Assembly (NCBI RefSeq): GCF_001679925.1
Contig: NZ_LYUZ01000092.1
Coordinates: 111,398 to 175,397, forward strand
DNA: 64,000 nucleotides
Direction: 5' to 3'
Source of the DNA: Leisingera sp. JC1
GTDB lineage: Bacteria > Pseudomonadota > Alphaproteobacteria > Rhodobacterales > Rhodobacteraceae
Positions within the stretch are counted from its first letter, which is position 1; each line of letters starts with the position of its first letter. Positions 43,575-51,452 of this stretch are shown here, piece by piece. Below the pieces are notes generated by a model. It was given only the letters and a program-made list of their open reading frames with translations, was not told where the DNA came from and did no database searches. The position numbers and the translations under genes were made by a program.

Positions 43575-44387
43575 TTAACTGATGGCGCAGCAGGCTGCTG
43601 CGGCCGGTTGTGTGTGCAGATCCAGGGCGCGTTCGCCCCAGGCGCGGGGCACCGCGCGGATCCGTTGCATTAGGGTTTTCACGCGGTCCTGATCGTCCTG
43701 CCAGACGGCGCCGATCACCGGGTAAAGGATGCCCGCGTCGCGCAGCGGGTCGATGACATCGTGGCTGTCGCGGTCAGCCAGATAATGATGGATGCCCGGC
43801 CCCTGCGGGAAGGATTGCCAGTGCAGCGCATCCTCGGCGTTGTTGCGGCCATGCAGCAGGGTGTACTGCACCTCCCCGCCCATCGCCTGATCCAGCGCGG
43901 GGCGGCTGAAATCCGTGATCCGGCTGCGCGCCCCGATCCATCGGCGGTCCGCCGGAAACGTCTCCGGGCGTGGACAGTATTGCGGCGCCAGCGCCAGCGC
44001 GCGGCCCGCGCCCAGCTCCGCGGCATAAGACAGCGCACCATAGCCGCCCATCGACACCCCGACCGTCATCAGCCGGCGCAAACCGTGGTGCTGAACATAG
44101 CCGGACACGGCCCGAAGGATCGAAGCCGCAACGCCTGCCCCCTGGAACCATCCCTGGCGGCGGTCGGTGACAAAGATGCAATGGCGCGCGCCGCCGTCCG
44201 AGGCACTGGCCGCAAACTCCAGCAGTCCGCGCTTGGCAGCATTGGCGTGATAGCTGGTGAACACGATCATGCCGCCATCCCCGCGCCCTTCCAGCGCACG
44301 GATCTCCAGCACCGCGTCCGCGTGGAGGCGGCGGGATCTCAGGCGGAACATTGCCTGACGGAGGGATTTGCGGATCTTCATCGGCAT
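43575..44387 (-). CDS. alpha/beta-hydrolase fold protein of unknown function
   Basis: Protein of about 270 residues. The nucleophile elbow GVSMGGYGALSYAAELG (Ser near residue 112) is the Gly-x-Ser-x-Gly form of alpha/beta hydrolases, and the His in LADRDSHDVID (about 210) could complete the triad. I cannot name a substrate. The exact start is uncertain because no good ribosome site precedes the first ATG; an internal ATG at MFRLRSRRL is an alternative. It sits 12 bp before gltB and 27 bp after the GFA gene, inside the glt region. Confidence 0.65.
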   Translation of the reverse strand: MPMKIRKSLRQAMFRLRSRRLHADAVLEIRALEGRGDGGMIVFTSYHANAAKRGLLEFAASASDGGARHCIFVTDRRQGWFQGAGVAASILRAVSGYVQHHGLRRLMTVGVSMGGYGALSYAAELGAGRALALAPQYCPRPETFPADRRWIGARSRITDFSRPALDQAMGGEVQYTLLHGRNNAEDALHWQSFPQGPGIHHYLADRDSHDVIDPLRDAGILYPVIGAVWQDDQDRVKTLMQRIRAVPRAWGERALDLHTQPAAAACCAIS

Positions 44388-44414
44388 GGCAATCAGCAGC
44401 GGGCCGGGCGGGCC

Positions 44415-44849
44415 TCAGGCCTCTCCTTCAGCGGTTTCGGCAAACATGGCGAGGCATTCTTCGCCGGTCATCCGCCGGTGTGCACCGGCAAAACCATAGC
44501 CTACGGGCTTTTCGTCGACGAAGAACTCCAGCTTCAGCGCAGCGCCGCCGGCGTTTTCAAACAGGCCCGCCGAAATCTGCGTGTGGCCATGCATCTTTCC
44601 AGGCGCCGTCATCCGGTACCACAGCACCGATCCGCACTCGCCGCAGAATGCCCGTTCCGCCCATTTCGAAGACTGGTAGGTCCGCACCGGACCCAGCGCC
44701 GCATAGCCGGTATCAGCCTGAAAGCTCAGGAACGGTCCGCTGGCCCAGCGCTGGCACATGTCGCAATGGCAGGCGGTCAGGGACGCCTGAACCGGCGTTG
44801 CGGTGACGCTGACCGCGCCGCACATGCACTGTCCCTGCAATTCGCTCAT
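44415..44849 (-). CDS. GFA-family (glutathione-dependent formaldehyde-activating enzyme-like) protein
   Basis: Small zinc protein of 144 residues. The Cys motifs of the GFA/CENP-V family are present: GQCMCGAV at the N-terminus, ACHCDMCQRW (about 27-36) and FCGECGSVLWYR (about 65-76). Most members are not proven to act on formaldehyde, so the enzymatic role is unassigned. The ATG at 44849 has AAGGA at about 8 nt; another ATG 6 bp earlier is possible. It lies between gltD and gltB on the same strand. Confidence 0.82.
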   Translation of the reverse strand: MSELQGQCMCGAVSVTATPVQASLTACHCDMCQRWASGPFLSFQADTGYAALGPVRTYQSSKWAERAFCGECGSVLWYRMTAPGKMHGHTQISAGLFENAGGAALKLEFFVDEKPVGYGFAGAHRRMTGEECLAMFAETAEGEA

Positions 44850-44917
44850 ATCCATTGTCCTTCTGCTGGCTGGGTCAGCAATGCTGACCTTGCTGCGGCT
44901 CCTTCGCTGCTCCGCCG

Positions 44918-44961
44918 GTGCACAGGGGTTGCACAGACGGTGTACAGGGGGTGCCGGGTTA
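44918..44961. repeat. tandem 11-bp GTGCAC repeat, locus 2
   Basis: Units of 11 bp run in register: GTGCACAGGGG (44918-44928), TTGCACAGACG (44929-44939), GTGTACAGGGG (44940-44950) and a decayed GTGCCGGGTTA (44951-44961). The last overlaps the gltD stop. The first unit is identical to the first of the array at 13126. Confidence 0.7.
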
Positions 44962-46398
44962 TTCTGCCGCCACTGCGGCCTTGCTGTTGAAGTTGTCGAG
45001 AATCGCCTCGGCGCAGTCGCGGCCGTCCTTGATCGCCCAGACCACCAGCGAGGCACCACGCACAATGTCGCCCACCGCATAAACGCCGTCCAGTTCGGTC
45101 GCACCGGTCTTGAACGCGGCCTTGACGGTGCCCCAGCGGGTCACCGGCAGCTCCGGCTGGTTCCACAGAGCGGGCAGTTCTTCCGGCTCAAAGCCCAGGG
45201 CTTTGATGACCAGATCGGCCTCCTCGACATAATCCGCGCCTTCGATCACTTCCGGTGCCTGACGGCCCGACGCATCCGGCTGGCCCAGGCGCATTTTCTG
45301 CACCATTACGCCGGATACCTTGCCGCCCTCGTCCGTGAAACCCTTGGGTGCCGACAGCCATTCAAAGATCACGCCTTCTTCCTCGGCGTTCTGGGTCTCG
45401 CGCTGGGAGCCCGGCATGTTGGCCCGGTCCCGGCGGTAGAGGCATTTGACCGATGTAGCGCCCTGGCGGATCGAGGTGCGCACGCAGTCCATCGCGGTAT
45501 CACCGCCGCCGATAACCACGACCTTTTTGCCCTCAGCATTCAGGCTGCCGTTGTCGAACTCCGCAACTTCGTCGCCAAAGCTCTTCTTGTTGGAGGCACA
45601 CAGGAAGTCGATCGCCTTGACGATGCCTTCCGAGCCGCTGCCCGGCATCGCCAGATCGCGCGATTTATAGACGCCGGTGGCGATGATCACCGCGTCATGC
45701 TTTTTGCGGATTTCTTCGAACGAGATGTCCTCGCCGACGTTGCAGTTCAGCACAAAGGTCACACCGCCGTCCGCCAGCAGCTTGTTGCGGCGCTCGACCA
45801 CATCCTTTTCCAGCTTGAAGCTGGGGATACCGTACATCAGCAGACCGCCGGCGCGGTCATAGCGGTCATAGACCGTGACCTGCACGCCGGACTTGCGCAG
45901 CATGTCCGCTGCCGCCAGGCCGCCGGGGCCGGCGCCGATGATGCCGACGCTCTCGCTGCGCTCGGCCAGCGGCGCGGCGGGCTTCACCCAGCCGTTTTCC
46001 CAGGCGGTGTCGGTGATGTATTTCTCGACAGAGCCGATGGTCACGGTGCCGTGGCCGGACTGTTCGATCACACAGTTGCCTTCGCACAGGCGGTCCTGCG
46101 GGCAAATGCGGCCGCAGATTTCCGGGAAGGTGTTGGTGGCCTGGCTGGTGGCATAGGCCTCTTCCAGGCGACCGGTCGCAGTCAGGCGCAGCCAGTCGGG
46201 GATGTTGTTATGCAGCGGGCAGTGGCTCTGGCAATAGGGCACACCGCACTGGCTGCAGCGGCTGGCCTGTTCCTCCGCCTTGGCAGCAGCGTACTCCGCG
46301 TAAATCTCATTGAAGTCTTCCTTGCGTACACTCGCGTCACGCTTTTGAGGCATGTCGCGTTCGATCTGCACAAATTTCAGCATCGGTTGCTTGGCCAC
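44959..46398 (-). CDS. gltD: glutamate synthase small subunit GltD
   Basis: NADPH-oxidising, FAD and Fe-S subunit of glutamate synthase; 479 residues. Two N-terminal Cys clusters are visible, EQASRCSQCGVPYCQSHCPLHNNIPDWLRL and EICGRICPQDRLCEGNC, then the FAD motif GIIGAGPGGLAAADML (about 149-164) and the NADPH motif VVVIGGGDTAMDCVRTSI (about 290-307). The start is a GTG at 46398 with GGAG at 8 nt, giving MAKQPMLKF. Two unrelated genes separate it from gltB. Confidence 0.96.
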   Translation of the reverse strand: MAKQPMLKFVQIERDMPQKRDASVRKEDFNEIYAEYAAAKAEEQASRCSQCGVPYCQSHCPLHNNIPDWLRLTATGRLEEAYATSQATNTFPEICGRICPQDRLCEGNCVIEQSGHGTVTIGSVEKYITDTAWENGWVKPAAPLAERSESVGIIGAGPGGLAAADMLRKSGVQVTVYDRYDRAGGLLMYGIPSFKLEKDVVERRNKLLADGGVTFVLNCNVGEDISFEEIRKKHDAVIIATGVYKSRDLAMPGSGSEGIVKAIDFLCASNKKSFGDEVAEFDNGSLNAEGKKVVVIGGGDTAMDCVRTSIRQGATSVKCLYRRDRANMPGSQRETQNAEEEGVIFEWLSAPKGFTDEGGKVSGVMVQKMRLGQPDASGRQAPEVIEGADYVEEADLVIKALGFEPEELPALWNQPELPVTRWGTVKAAFKTGATELDGVYAVGDIVRGASLVVWAIKDGRDCAEAILDNFNSKAAVAAE

Positions 46399-46640
46399 GG
46401 GCTGGACTCCATCGTTTGTCTGGCTGCGCAGGCACCCTTGCAGGTACGGTTGCGCTATTATGTCAACTTTGCTGACCTATTTTGCCAGCGCTTTTCTTCT
46501 GATATCGTGTTTGATGGAAATGTACAGAATTTTTAGGTCCACAACGGACCTTAATAATGACTTTCCAATCCAGAGCCGGGATTTATACAGAGTCGCGACA
46601 GTTTACGGCCCGTCCGCGGCCCTTGAGGAATGATTTCAGC

Positions 46641-47447
46641 ATGCCGCTTTTTCAGCTGATCCTTGTTGCGTTGATCCAGGGCATCACCGAATTCCTGCCA
46701 GTTTCCTCCTCCGGCCACCTGATTCTGCTGCCGGGCCTCACCGGGCTGGAGGATCAGGGCCAGGTGATCGACGTCGCCGTGCATGTCGGCACCCTGGCGG
46801 CTGTGATGATCTATTTCTGGGGCGATGTGCGCGAGGGGCTGATCGGCCTGCCCCGCGCCCTGACCGGCCGAATGGACACGCCCGGCGCGCGGCTGGCCCT
46901 GGGCCTGATCGTGGCCACCATTCCCACCGTCCTGTTCGGCGCCCTGTTGCACTTCACCGGCCTCAGCGATGCCTTGCGGTCGATCACCGTGATCGGCTGG
47001 ACCATGCTCGGCTTCGGGCTGGTGCTCTACTGGGCCGACCAGAAAGGCTCCGAAGCGAAACAGGCCGGCGACTGGGGTCTGCGCGATGCGCTGATCATGG
47101 GGCTGTGGCAGATGCTGGCGCTGATCCCCGGCACCTCGCGGTCCGGCATTACCATCACCGGCGCGCGGCAGCTGGGCTACACCCGCGAAGACGGCGCCCG
47201 CATTGCTATGCTGATGTCGATCCCGACCATCATCGCCTCCGGCCTGCTGCTGGGAACCGAAGTGGCGCTGGAGGCCAATACAGCGCTGCTGCGCGATGCC
47301 GGGATCGCTGCCCTCTTGGCAATGTTATCGGCGCTGGCCGCACTCAGCCTGATGATGCGGCTGCTGCGCTCCGTCAGCTTCACGCCTTATGTGATCTACC
47401 GCGTGATCCTGGGCCTGGTGCTGCTGACCATCGCCTACACCAGCTGA
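46641..47447 (+). CDS. uppP: undecaprenyl-diphosphatase UppP
   Basis: Membrane enzyme recycling the C55 lipid carrier for peptidoglycan and polysaccharide synthesis; 268 residues, usual length, about eight helices. The hallmark motifs are complete: ALIQGITEFLPVSSSGHLIL (residues 9-28) and ALIPGTSRSGITITGARQLG (about 157-176), with the catalytic Glu, Ser, Arg residues in them. The ATG at 46641 starts the motif-bearing helix; earlier starts lack a leader. Divergent from gltD. Confidence 0.95.
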   Translation: MPLFQLILVALIQGITEFLPVSSSGHLILLPGLTGLEDQGQVIDVAVHVGTLAAVMIYFWGDVREGLIGLPRALTGRMDTPGARLALGLIVATIPTVLFGALLHFTGLSDALRSITVIGWTMLGFGLVLYWADQKGSEAKQAGDWGLRDALIMGLWQMLALIPGTSRSGITITGARQLGYTREDGARIAMLMSIPTIIASGLLLGTEVALEANTALLRDAGIAALLAMLSALAALSLMMRLLRSVSFTPYVIYRVILGLVLLTIAYTS

Positions 47448-47453
47448 GGCGCA

Positions 47454-47482
47454 AAGAAAAAGCGCGGGACAATCCCCGCGCT
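47454..47482 (-). terminator. terminator of the NDUFA9-like gene
   Basis: AGCGCGGG (47461-47468) pairs with CCCGCGCT (47475-47482) around 6 nt; on the minus strand it is followed by TTTTTCTTT. It sits between two convergent genes, so it may also affect uppP. Confidence 0.75.
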
Positions 47483-47507
47483 CTCAAACCTTGAAAATCT
47501 CTGCAGA

Positions 47508-48497
47508 TCAGGCGCCGTTGCGCAGATTGCGGGCAGAACCTGTCATCTCGTCATACTGGCCAGAGGGGCGGAACTTCCACAGGTAGTCCGGCAGCACGGA
47601 GCCAACCGTCACCGGGTCAATGCCCAGATCCGCAAACCCCTTGGCGCCGTCAGACACCACATTGTCCGATTTCAGGCTTTTCAGCTGGTCGCGGGTCAGC
47701 ATCTTGTTCTCGATCAGCTGGAAGCTGACGAACTGAAGCACGTCAAAGCCAAACGCCACCAGCTTGGCCGCAAAGCCCGGCAGAGAGATGATGACGCGGC
47801 GGCGGTGAATCACCTCCAGCATCTGTTCCATCAGCGCGCGGAAGGTTTTGACTTCCGGTCCGCCCAGCTCATAGACGCCGCCCTCAGCCTCACCCAGCGC
47901 ACCTTTGACCGCAGCCTTGGCCACATCATCCGCAAACACCGGCTGGAATTTTGTACCGCCAGCCGCAATCGGCAGGAAGGGCGACAAACGCGTCATGCCG
48001 GCAAAGCGGTTGAAGAAGCCGTCCTCGGCCCCGAAGATCACCGAGGGGCGCAGGATCACAGCGCCCGGGAAATGCTGAAGAACAGCAGCCTCGCCTGCGG
48101 CCTTGGTTCGAGAATATTCGCTGGCGGCATCCGCATCGGCGCCAATCGCAGAGATATGCACCAGATCGGCAACACCCTGCTGCGACGCGATGCGGGCAAT
48201 GCGGCCTGCGCCCTCGGCGTGAATGGCGCCGAAGGTGTTCTTGCCCAGCTCATTCAGCACGCCGACACAGTTCACAACTGCATCCGCCCCCTGCATCACC
48301 GATGCGACCGACATGTCATCACGGACGTTGCAGAACACCGGCTCCACCTGGCCCGGCACGCCGTAGGGTTTCACATGCATGGCTTCATTTGGCCTGCGCA
48401 CGGCAACCCGCACCCGCCAGCCTTCCTTGGCCATGCGCCGCGCGATGTAGCGGCCCACGAAACCGGATCCGCCATAGATCGTGACCAGTTTGGACAT
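47508..48497 (-). CDS. complex I NDUFA9-like NAD(P)-binding protein
   Basis: Extended-SDR-type protein of 329 residues. The dinucleotide loop is IYGGSGFVGRYIARRMAKEGW (about 7-27), followed by VVNCVGVL and HISAIGADADAASEYSRTKAAGEAAVL, where a Ser and the YSRTK region correspond to the catalytic block. In alphaproteobacteria such proteins are homologues of the mitochondrial complex I accessory subunit NDUFA9. No nuo gene is here, so association is inferred from family. The ATG at 48497 is one of two adjacent ATGs with AGGAG upstream. Confidence 0.85.
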   Translation of the reverse strand: MSKLVTIYGGSGFVGRYIARRMAKEGWRVRVAVRRPNEAMHVKPYGVPGQVEPVFCNVRDDMSVASVMQGADAVVNCVGVLNELGKNTFGAIHAEGAGRIARIASQQGVADLVHISAIGADADAASEYSRTKAAGEAAVLQHFPGAVILRPSVIFGAEDGFFNRFAGMTRLSPFLPIAAGGTKFQPVFADDVAKAAVKGALGEAEGGVYELGGPEVKTFRALMEQMLEVIHRRRVIISLPGFAAKLVAFGFDVLQFVSFQLIENKMLTRDQLKSLKSDNVVSDGAKGFADLGIDPVTVGSVLPDYLWKFRPSGQYDEMTGSARNLRNGA

Positions 48498-48745
48498 CAT
48501 TTGGCTCCTGAACTTAGCTGCCCCTATGCTGTAGCGCCGCAGAAGGCGCCGAACAAGGCGCAAAACGTGGGAATACGGTCACTGTGACGGCGGAAAACGC
48601 GTGAAACACCGGTCCTTCCCTGCAATTGCAGCGAATTGGTTAACCCGGCCTTCAGTCCTGCCAGGTAGAAGGAAAATGCTGCAGTAAAATCACATGTTTC
48701 TGCGGTTGTTACTGGTGCAGGCAGTTGTTCAGGAGGCCAATCACA

Positions 48746-49156
48746 ATGACGGACGAAGACAGCAAGGACCTGATCCGCAAAAGCATCGAAAACGAGAAGA
48801 TGGATCTCGACGCATTTGTTCCGGCTTTCTACGCCAAATTCTTTGCCGCCTGCCCGGACATACGCGGTCTGTTTCCAGAGGATCTGACCCAGCAGGAAGA
48901 AAAGCTCCTGGCGTCACTGACCCATATTGCAGAAGCACTGGACGATTCCGAACGGCTGGATGCGATCCTGAAGCTGCAGGGCGAAAAGCATCGTAAGCTG
49001 GAGGTGTCAGATGACCATTTCGATGGCTTCATCAACAGTTTCACTGGTGCGCTGTCAGACACGCTTGGGCCGGATTGGAACCGCGAAACACATAAGGCAT
49101 GGGCCGGTTTCCTGACCGAAGTGGCCGTAAAGATGAACTTTATGACGCGGATCTGA
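48746..49156 (+). CDS. single-domain bacterial globin
   Basis: Haem protein of 136 residues like Vitreoscilla-type haemoglobin. Tyr29 in AFYAKFFAACPDI occupies the B10 position, Phe43 in RGLFPEDL the CD1 position, and His82 in KLQGEKHRKLEVSDDHFDGF is the proximal haem ligand. No reductase domain is fused. Likely roles are NO or O2 binding; no NO-response gene is adjacent. AGGAGG precedes the ATG at 48746. Confidence 0.88.
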   Translation: MTDEDSKDLIRKSIENEKMDLDAFVPAFYAKFFAACPDIRGLFPEDLTQQEEKLLASLTHIAEALDDSERLDAILKLQGEKHRKLEVSDDHFDGFINSFTGALSDTLGPDWNRETHKAWAGFLTEVAVKMNFMTRI

Positions 49157-49254
49157 GAGCGGGTCGGCTGCATTTTTGCCTTCCGCAACATTCAGCCTGT
49201 TTTCCGTTTGACGCTGCCTGCGACTCCGCTTATACGCCGGTTCCACGACACCTG

Positions 49255-49341
49255 CCCAGGTGGCGGAATTGGTAGACGCGCTAGCTTCAGGTGCTAGTGT
49301 CCGTATGGACGTGGAGGTTCGAGTCCTCTCCTGGGCACCAT
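49255..49341 (+). tRNA. tRNA-Leu (anticodon CAG)
   Basis: Acceptor GCCCAGG pairs with CCTGGGC (49331-49337); TGGTAGACGC gives the D-arm and the long variable arm after the anticodon (loop TTCAGGT) is class II as expected for tRNA-Leu. GGTTCGAGTCC is the T-arm and CCA is encoded at the end. Confidence 0.95.
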
Positions 49342-49655
49342 TCCCCCTTTGTGAAATACGTTAGAGCTGCAGCGTCGAGACTGCACACGCCTGAGCGCAT
49401 GGGCTTGTGCCGTGCCCGACAGATCCAAAAACCGCGATCTGGCTTCATGATGCCTACTTGCGCAAGTTTTTCTCTATGGTTAAAGGGTCGGCACCAACCG
49501 CCGCCTCTGGCCGGTACTGGTGACGCTGAAGCCCGGCTGATGAATCGCCCTTAACGCAAACAGCGGATTCAACCGCAATTGACGTTTGGTGCCAACGGGT
49601 TAATTTTGGCGCACAGCAGCTGCCAGGGCCATAGCAAGGCTGCGGAAAGAAGAAT
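49342..49655. other. inter-tRNA gap without a supported gene
   Basis: I see no coding frame with a start site. ACTTGCGCAAGT (49456-49467) followed by TTTTT is a weak hairpin with T-run and could end the tRNA-Leu transcript. Confidence 0.4.
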
Positions 49656-49731
49656 GCCGGTGTAGCTCAGCTGGTAGAGCACGTCATTCGTAATGATGGG
49701 GTCGTAGGTTCGAGTCCTATCACCGGCACCA
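49656..49731 (+). tRNA. tRNA-Thr (anticodon CGT)
   Basis: GCCGGTG pairs with CACCGGC (49721-49727); the D-arm is GCTCAGCTGGTAGAGC and the anticodon loop TTCGTAA carries CGT. T-arm GGTTCGAGTCC and encoded CCA complete it. AAGAAGAAT before it (49647-49655) and ATTCTTCTT after it (49731-49739) are inverted copies. Confidence 0.95.
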
Positions 49732-49768
49732 TTCTTCTTCATCACTCTCTGGAAATTTGATTCCGGAC

Positions 49769-50158
49769 TCAACAGGGTTGGCATTTCCATAGGGTGACGA
49801 TTGCCAATCCGGTTTCCGGATACCTGGGCTTGGCCGCGGACAGGATTGACAGTATGAGCCGCCGCTCAGGTGCAGCCAGCATAGCATAATCGGCCGGCAC
49901 CGGCTGGAACCGAATTTTTCTGAACTCTGAAACCAGAGCATCACTGAGTTGGATACAGGACTGCTGCCGAAGCGCCAGTGCGGCCACTTTGCGGCGGCTT
50001 GCCGAGCCAGGAACACATTTTGCGTCGCAGCCAGAACCTGAGGCTTGCGGCATGTGCGAAAGCCAGCAGGCTTTCGCGGCTGCCCGGGCAGCGGACATCA
50101 CGTAACGGGCAAGAAGCAGGATGCCATCATTCGGATGTGCGGAGTGCAATTCGGCCAC
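49769..50158 (-). other. unassigned open frame (129 codons), doubtful gene
   Basis: The 474-bp gap between two tRNA genes contains a single minus-strand open frame. Its second half reads RQQSCIQLSDALVSEFRKIRFQPVPADYAMLAAPERRLILSI, which has protein-like composition but matches no family I recognise. No ribosome site is evident, and GC3 bias is weaker than in neighbouring genes. It may be a decayed coding region or a dispersed repeat. Confidence 0.25.
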
Positions 50159-50205
50159 CCCAAAAACATATAATTATCAAATACTTATCTGTGCATCGTG
50201 CATGT

Positions 50206-50282
50206 GGCGACCCCGGCAGGATTCGAACCTGCAACCTGCCCCTTAGGAGGGGGCTGCTCTATCCAGTTGAGCCACGGGGCCG
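50206..50282 (-). tRNA. tRNA-Arg (anticodon CCT)
   Basis: On the minus strand GGCCCCG pairs with CGGGGTC (one G-T pair); the D-arm is GCTCAACTGGATAGAGC and the anticodon loop CTCCTAA gives CCT. T-arm GGTTCGAATCC and encoded CCA are present. Confidence 0.95.
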
Positions 50283-50426
50283 TAGGCTTTCGCGATACCA
50301 AATCCGTCCAGCAATCACAATGGGATGGGCCTCGGCGAAAGCCGTTTTGCCGCGCGCAGTTTCCATTGTGCAGCACGCGATGTCTGCGCTAACGTTGCAG
50401 ACAGACATAACAAGAGGCTCAGGAAC

Positions 50427-51452
50427 GTGACCACGGACAGCAAGCGCCCGCTTACCCTTCGCGATGTATCCGAAGCAACCGGTGTTTCCGAAATGACCGT
50501 AAGCCGGGTTCTGCGCAACCGGGGCGACGTCTCGGAAAAAACCCGTTCCAAGGTGCTGAGTGCTGCCAAGGAACTGGGCTACGTGCCGAACAAGATTGCC
50601 GGTGCGCTGGCGTCAAACCGGGTGAACCTAGTGGCGGTGATCATCCCGTCGCTGTCGAACATGGTTTTTCCTGAGGTGCTGACAGGCATCAACAAAGTTC
50701 TGGAGAATACCGAGCTTCAACCAGTTGTGGGCGTGACGGACTACCAGCCTGAAAAGGAAGAGAAGGTTCTGTACGAGATGCTCTCCTGGCGGCCGTCAGG
50801 TGTGATTATCGCAGGCCTGGAACACACGGATGCTGCCCGCGCCATGCTGAGCAGCGCAGGCATTCCCGTTGTGGAAATCATGGACACCGACGGCAAGCCG
50901 GTGGACGCAATGGTCGGTATCTCTCACCGCCGTGCTGGCCGCGAGATGGCCAAAGCGATCCTCAAGGCAGGCTACCGCCATATCGGCTTCATGGGCACCA
51001 AGATGCCGCTGGACCACCGCGCACGCAAACGGTTCGAAGGGTTTACCGAGGTGCTGGCTAAGGAAGGCGTGGAGATCGAAGACCGGGAATTCTATTCCGG
51101 CGGCTCTGCGCTTGCCAAGGGGTGGGAGATGACCCAGGCAATGCTGGAACGTTCACCGGAACTGGACTTTCTGTATTATTCCAACGACATGATAGGCGCC
51201 GGCGGCTTGCTGTACCTGCAAGAGCAAGGTGTCAGCATCCCCGGCCAGATCGGCCTTGCAGGTTTCAACGGCGTGGAACTCTTGCAGGGGCTGCCCAGGC
51301 AGCTTGCCACCATGGATGCATGCAGGCTGGAGATCGGGCGCAAGGCGGCGGAAATCATTGCAGCCCAGCTGGAAGATCCTGACGCTGACATTGAGAAAAA
51401 TGTCACTCTGACTCCGACCATTTCTTATGGCGACACGCTGAAACGGCGCTGA
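50427..51452 (+). CDS. LacI-family transcriptional regulator
   Basis: Repressor-type regulator of 341 residues. The N-terminal HTH is TLRDVSEATGVSEMTVSRVLRNRGDVSEKTRSKVLSAAKELGYVPNKIAGAL, with the hinge helix at the end, and a periplasmic-binding-like sensor domain follows (LVAVIIPSLSNMVFPEVLTGI onward), ending in the family GFNGVELLQ region. It looks GntR-like (gluconate-type), but no sugar catabolic gene is adjacent. The start is probably the GTG at 50427 since the HTH begins 11 codons later. Its stop shares a base with the next ATG. Confidence 0.88.
   Translation: MTTDSKRPLTLRDVSEATGVSEMTVSRVLRNRGDVSEKTRSKVLSAAKELGYVPNKIAGALASNRVNLVAVIIPSLSNMVFPEVLTGINKVLENTELQPVVGVTDYQPEKEEKVLYEMLSWRPSGVIIAGLEHTDAARAMLSSAGIPVVEIMDTDGKPVDAMVGISHRRAGREMAKAILKAGYRHIGFMGTKMPLDHRARKRFEGFTEVLAKEGVEIEDREFYSGGSALAKGWEMTQAMLERSPELDFLYYSNDMIGAGGLLYLQEQGVSIPGQIGLAGFNGVELLQGLPRQLATMDACRLEIGRKAAEIIAAQLEDPDADIEKNVTLTPTISYGDTLKRR

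Noticed and set aside
46535-46551. Inverted repeat AGGTCC-N5-GGACCT between gltD and uppP
   Set aside because: Only 6-bp arms, so it could easily arise by chance; nothing else supports an operator.
49255-50282. tRNA cluster considered as an integration site for a mobile element
   Set aside because: No integrase and no recognisable duplicated 3' tRNA end were found in the surrounding sequence.
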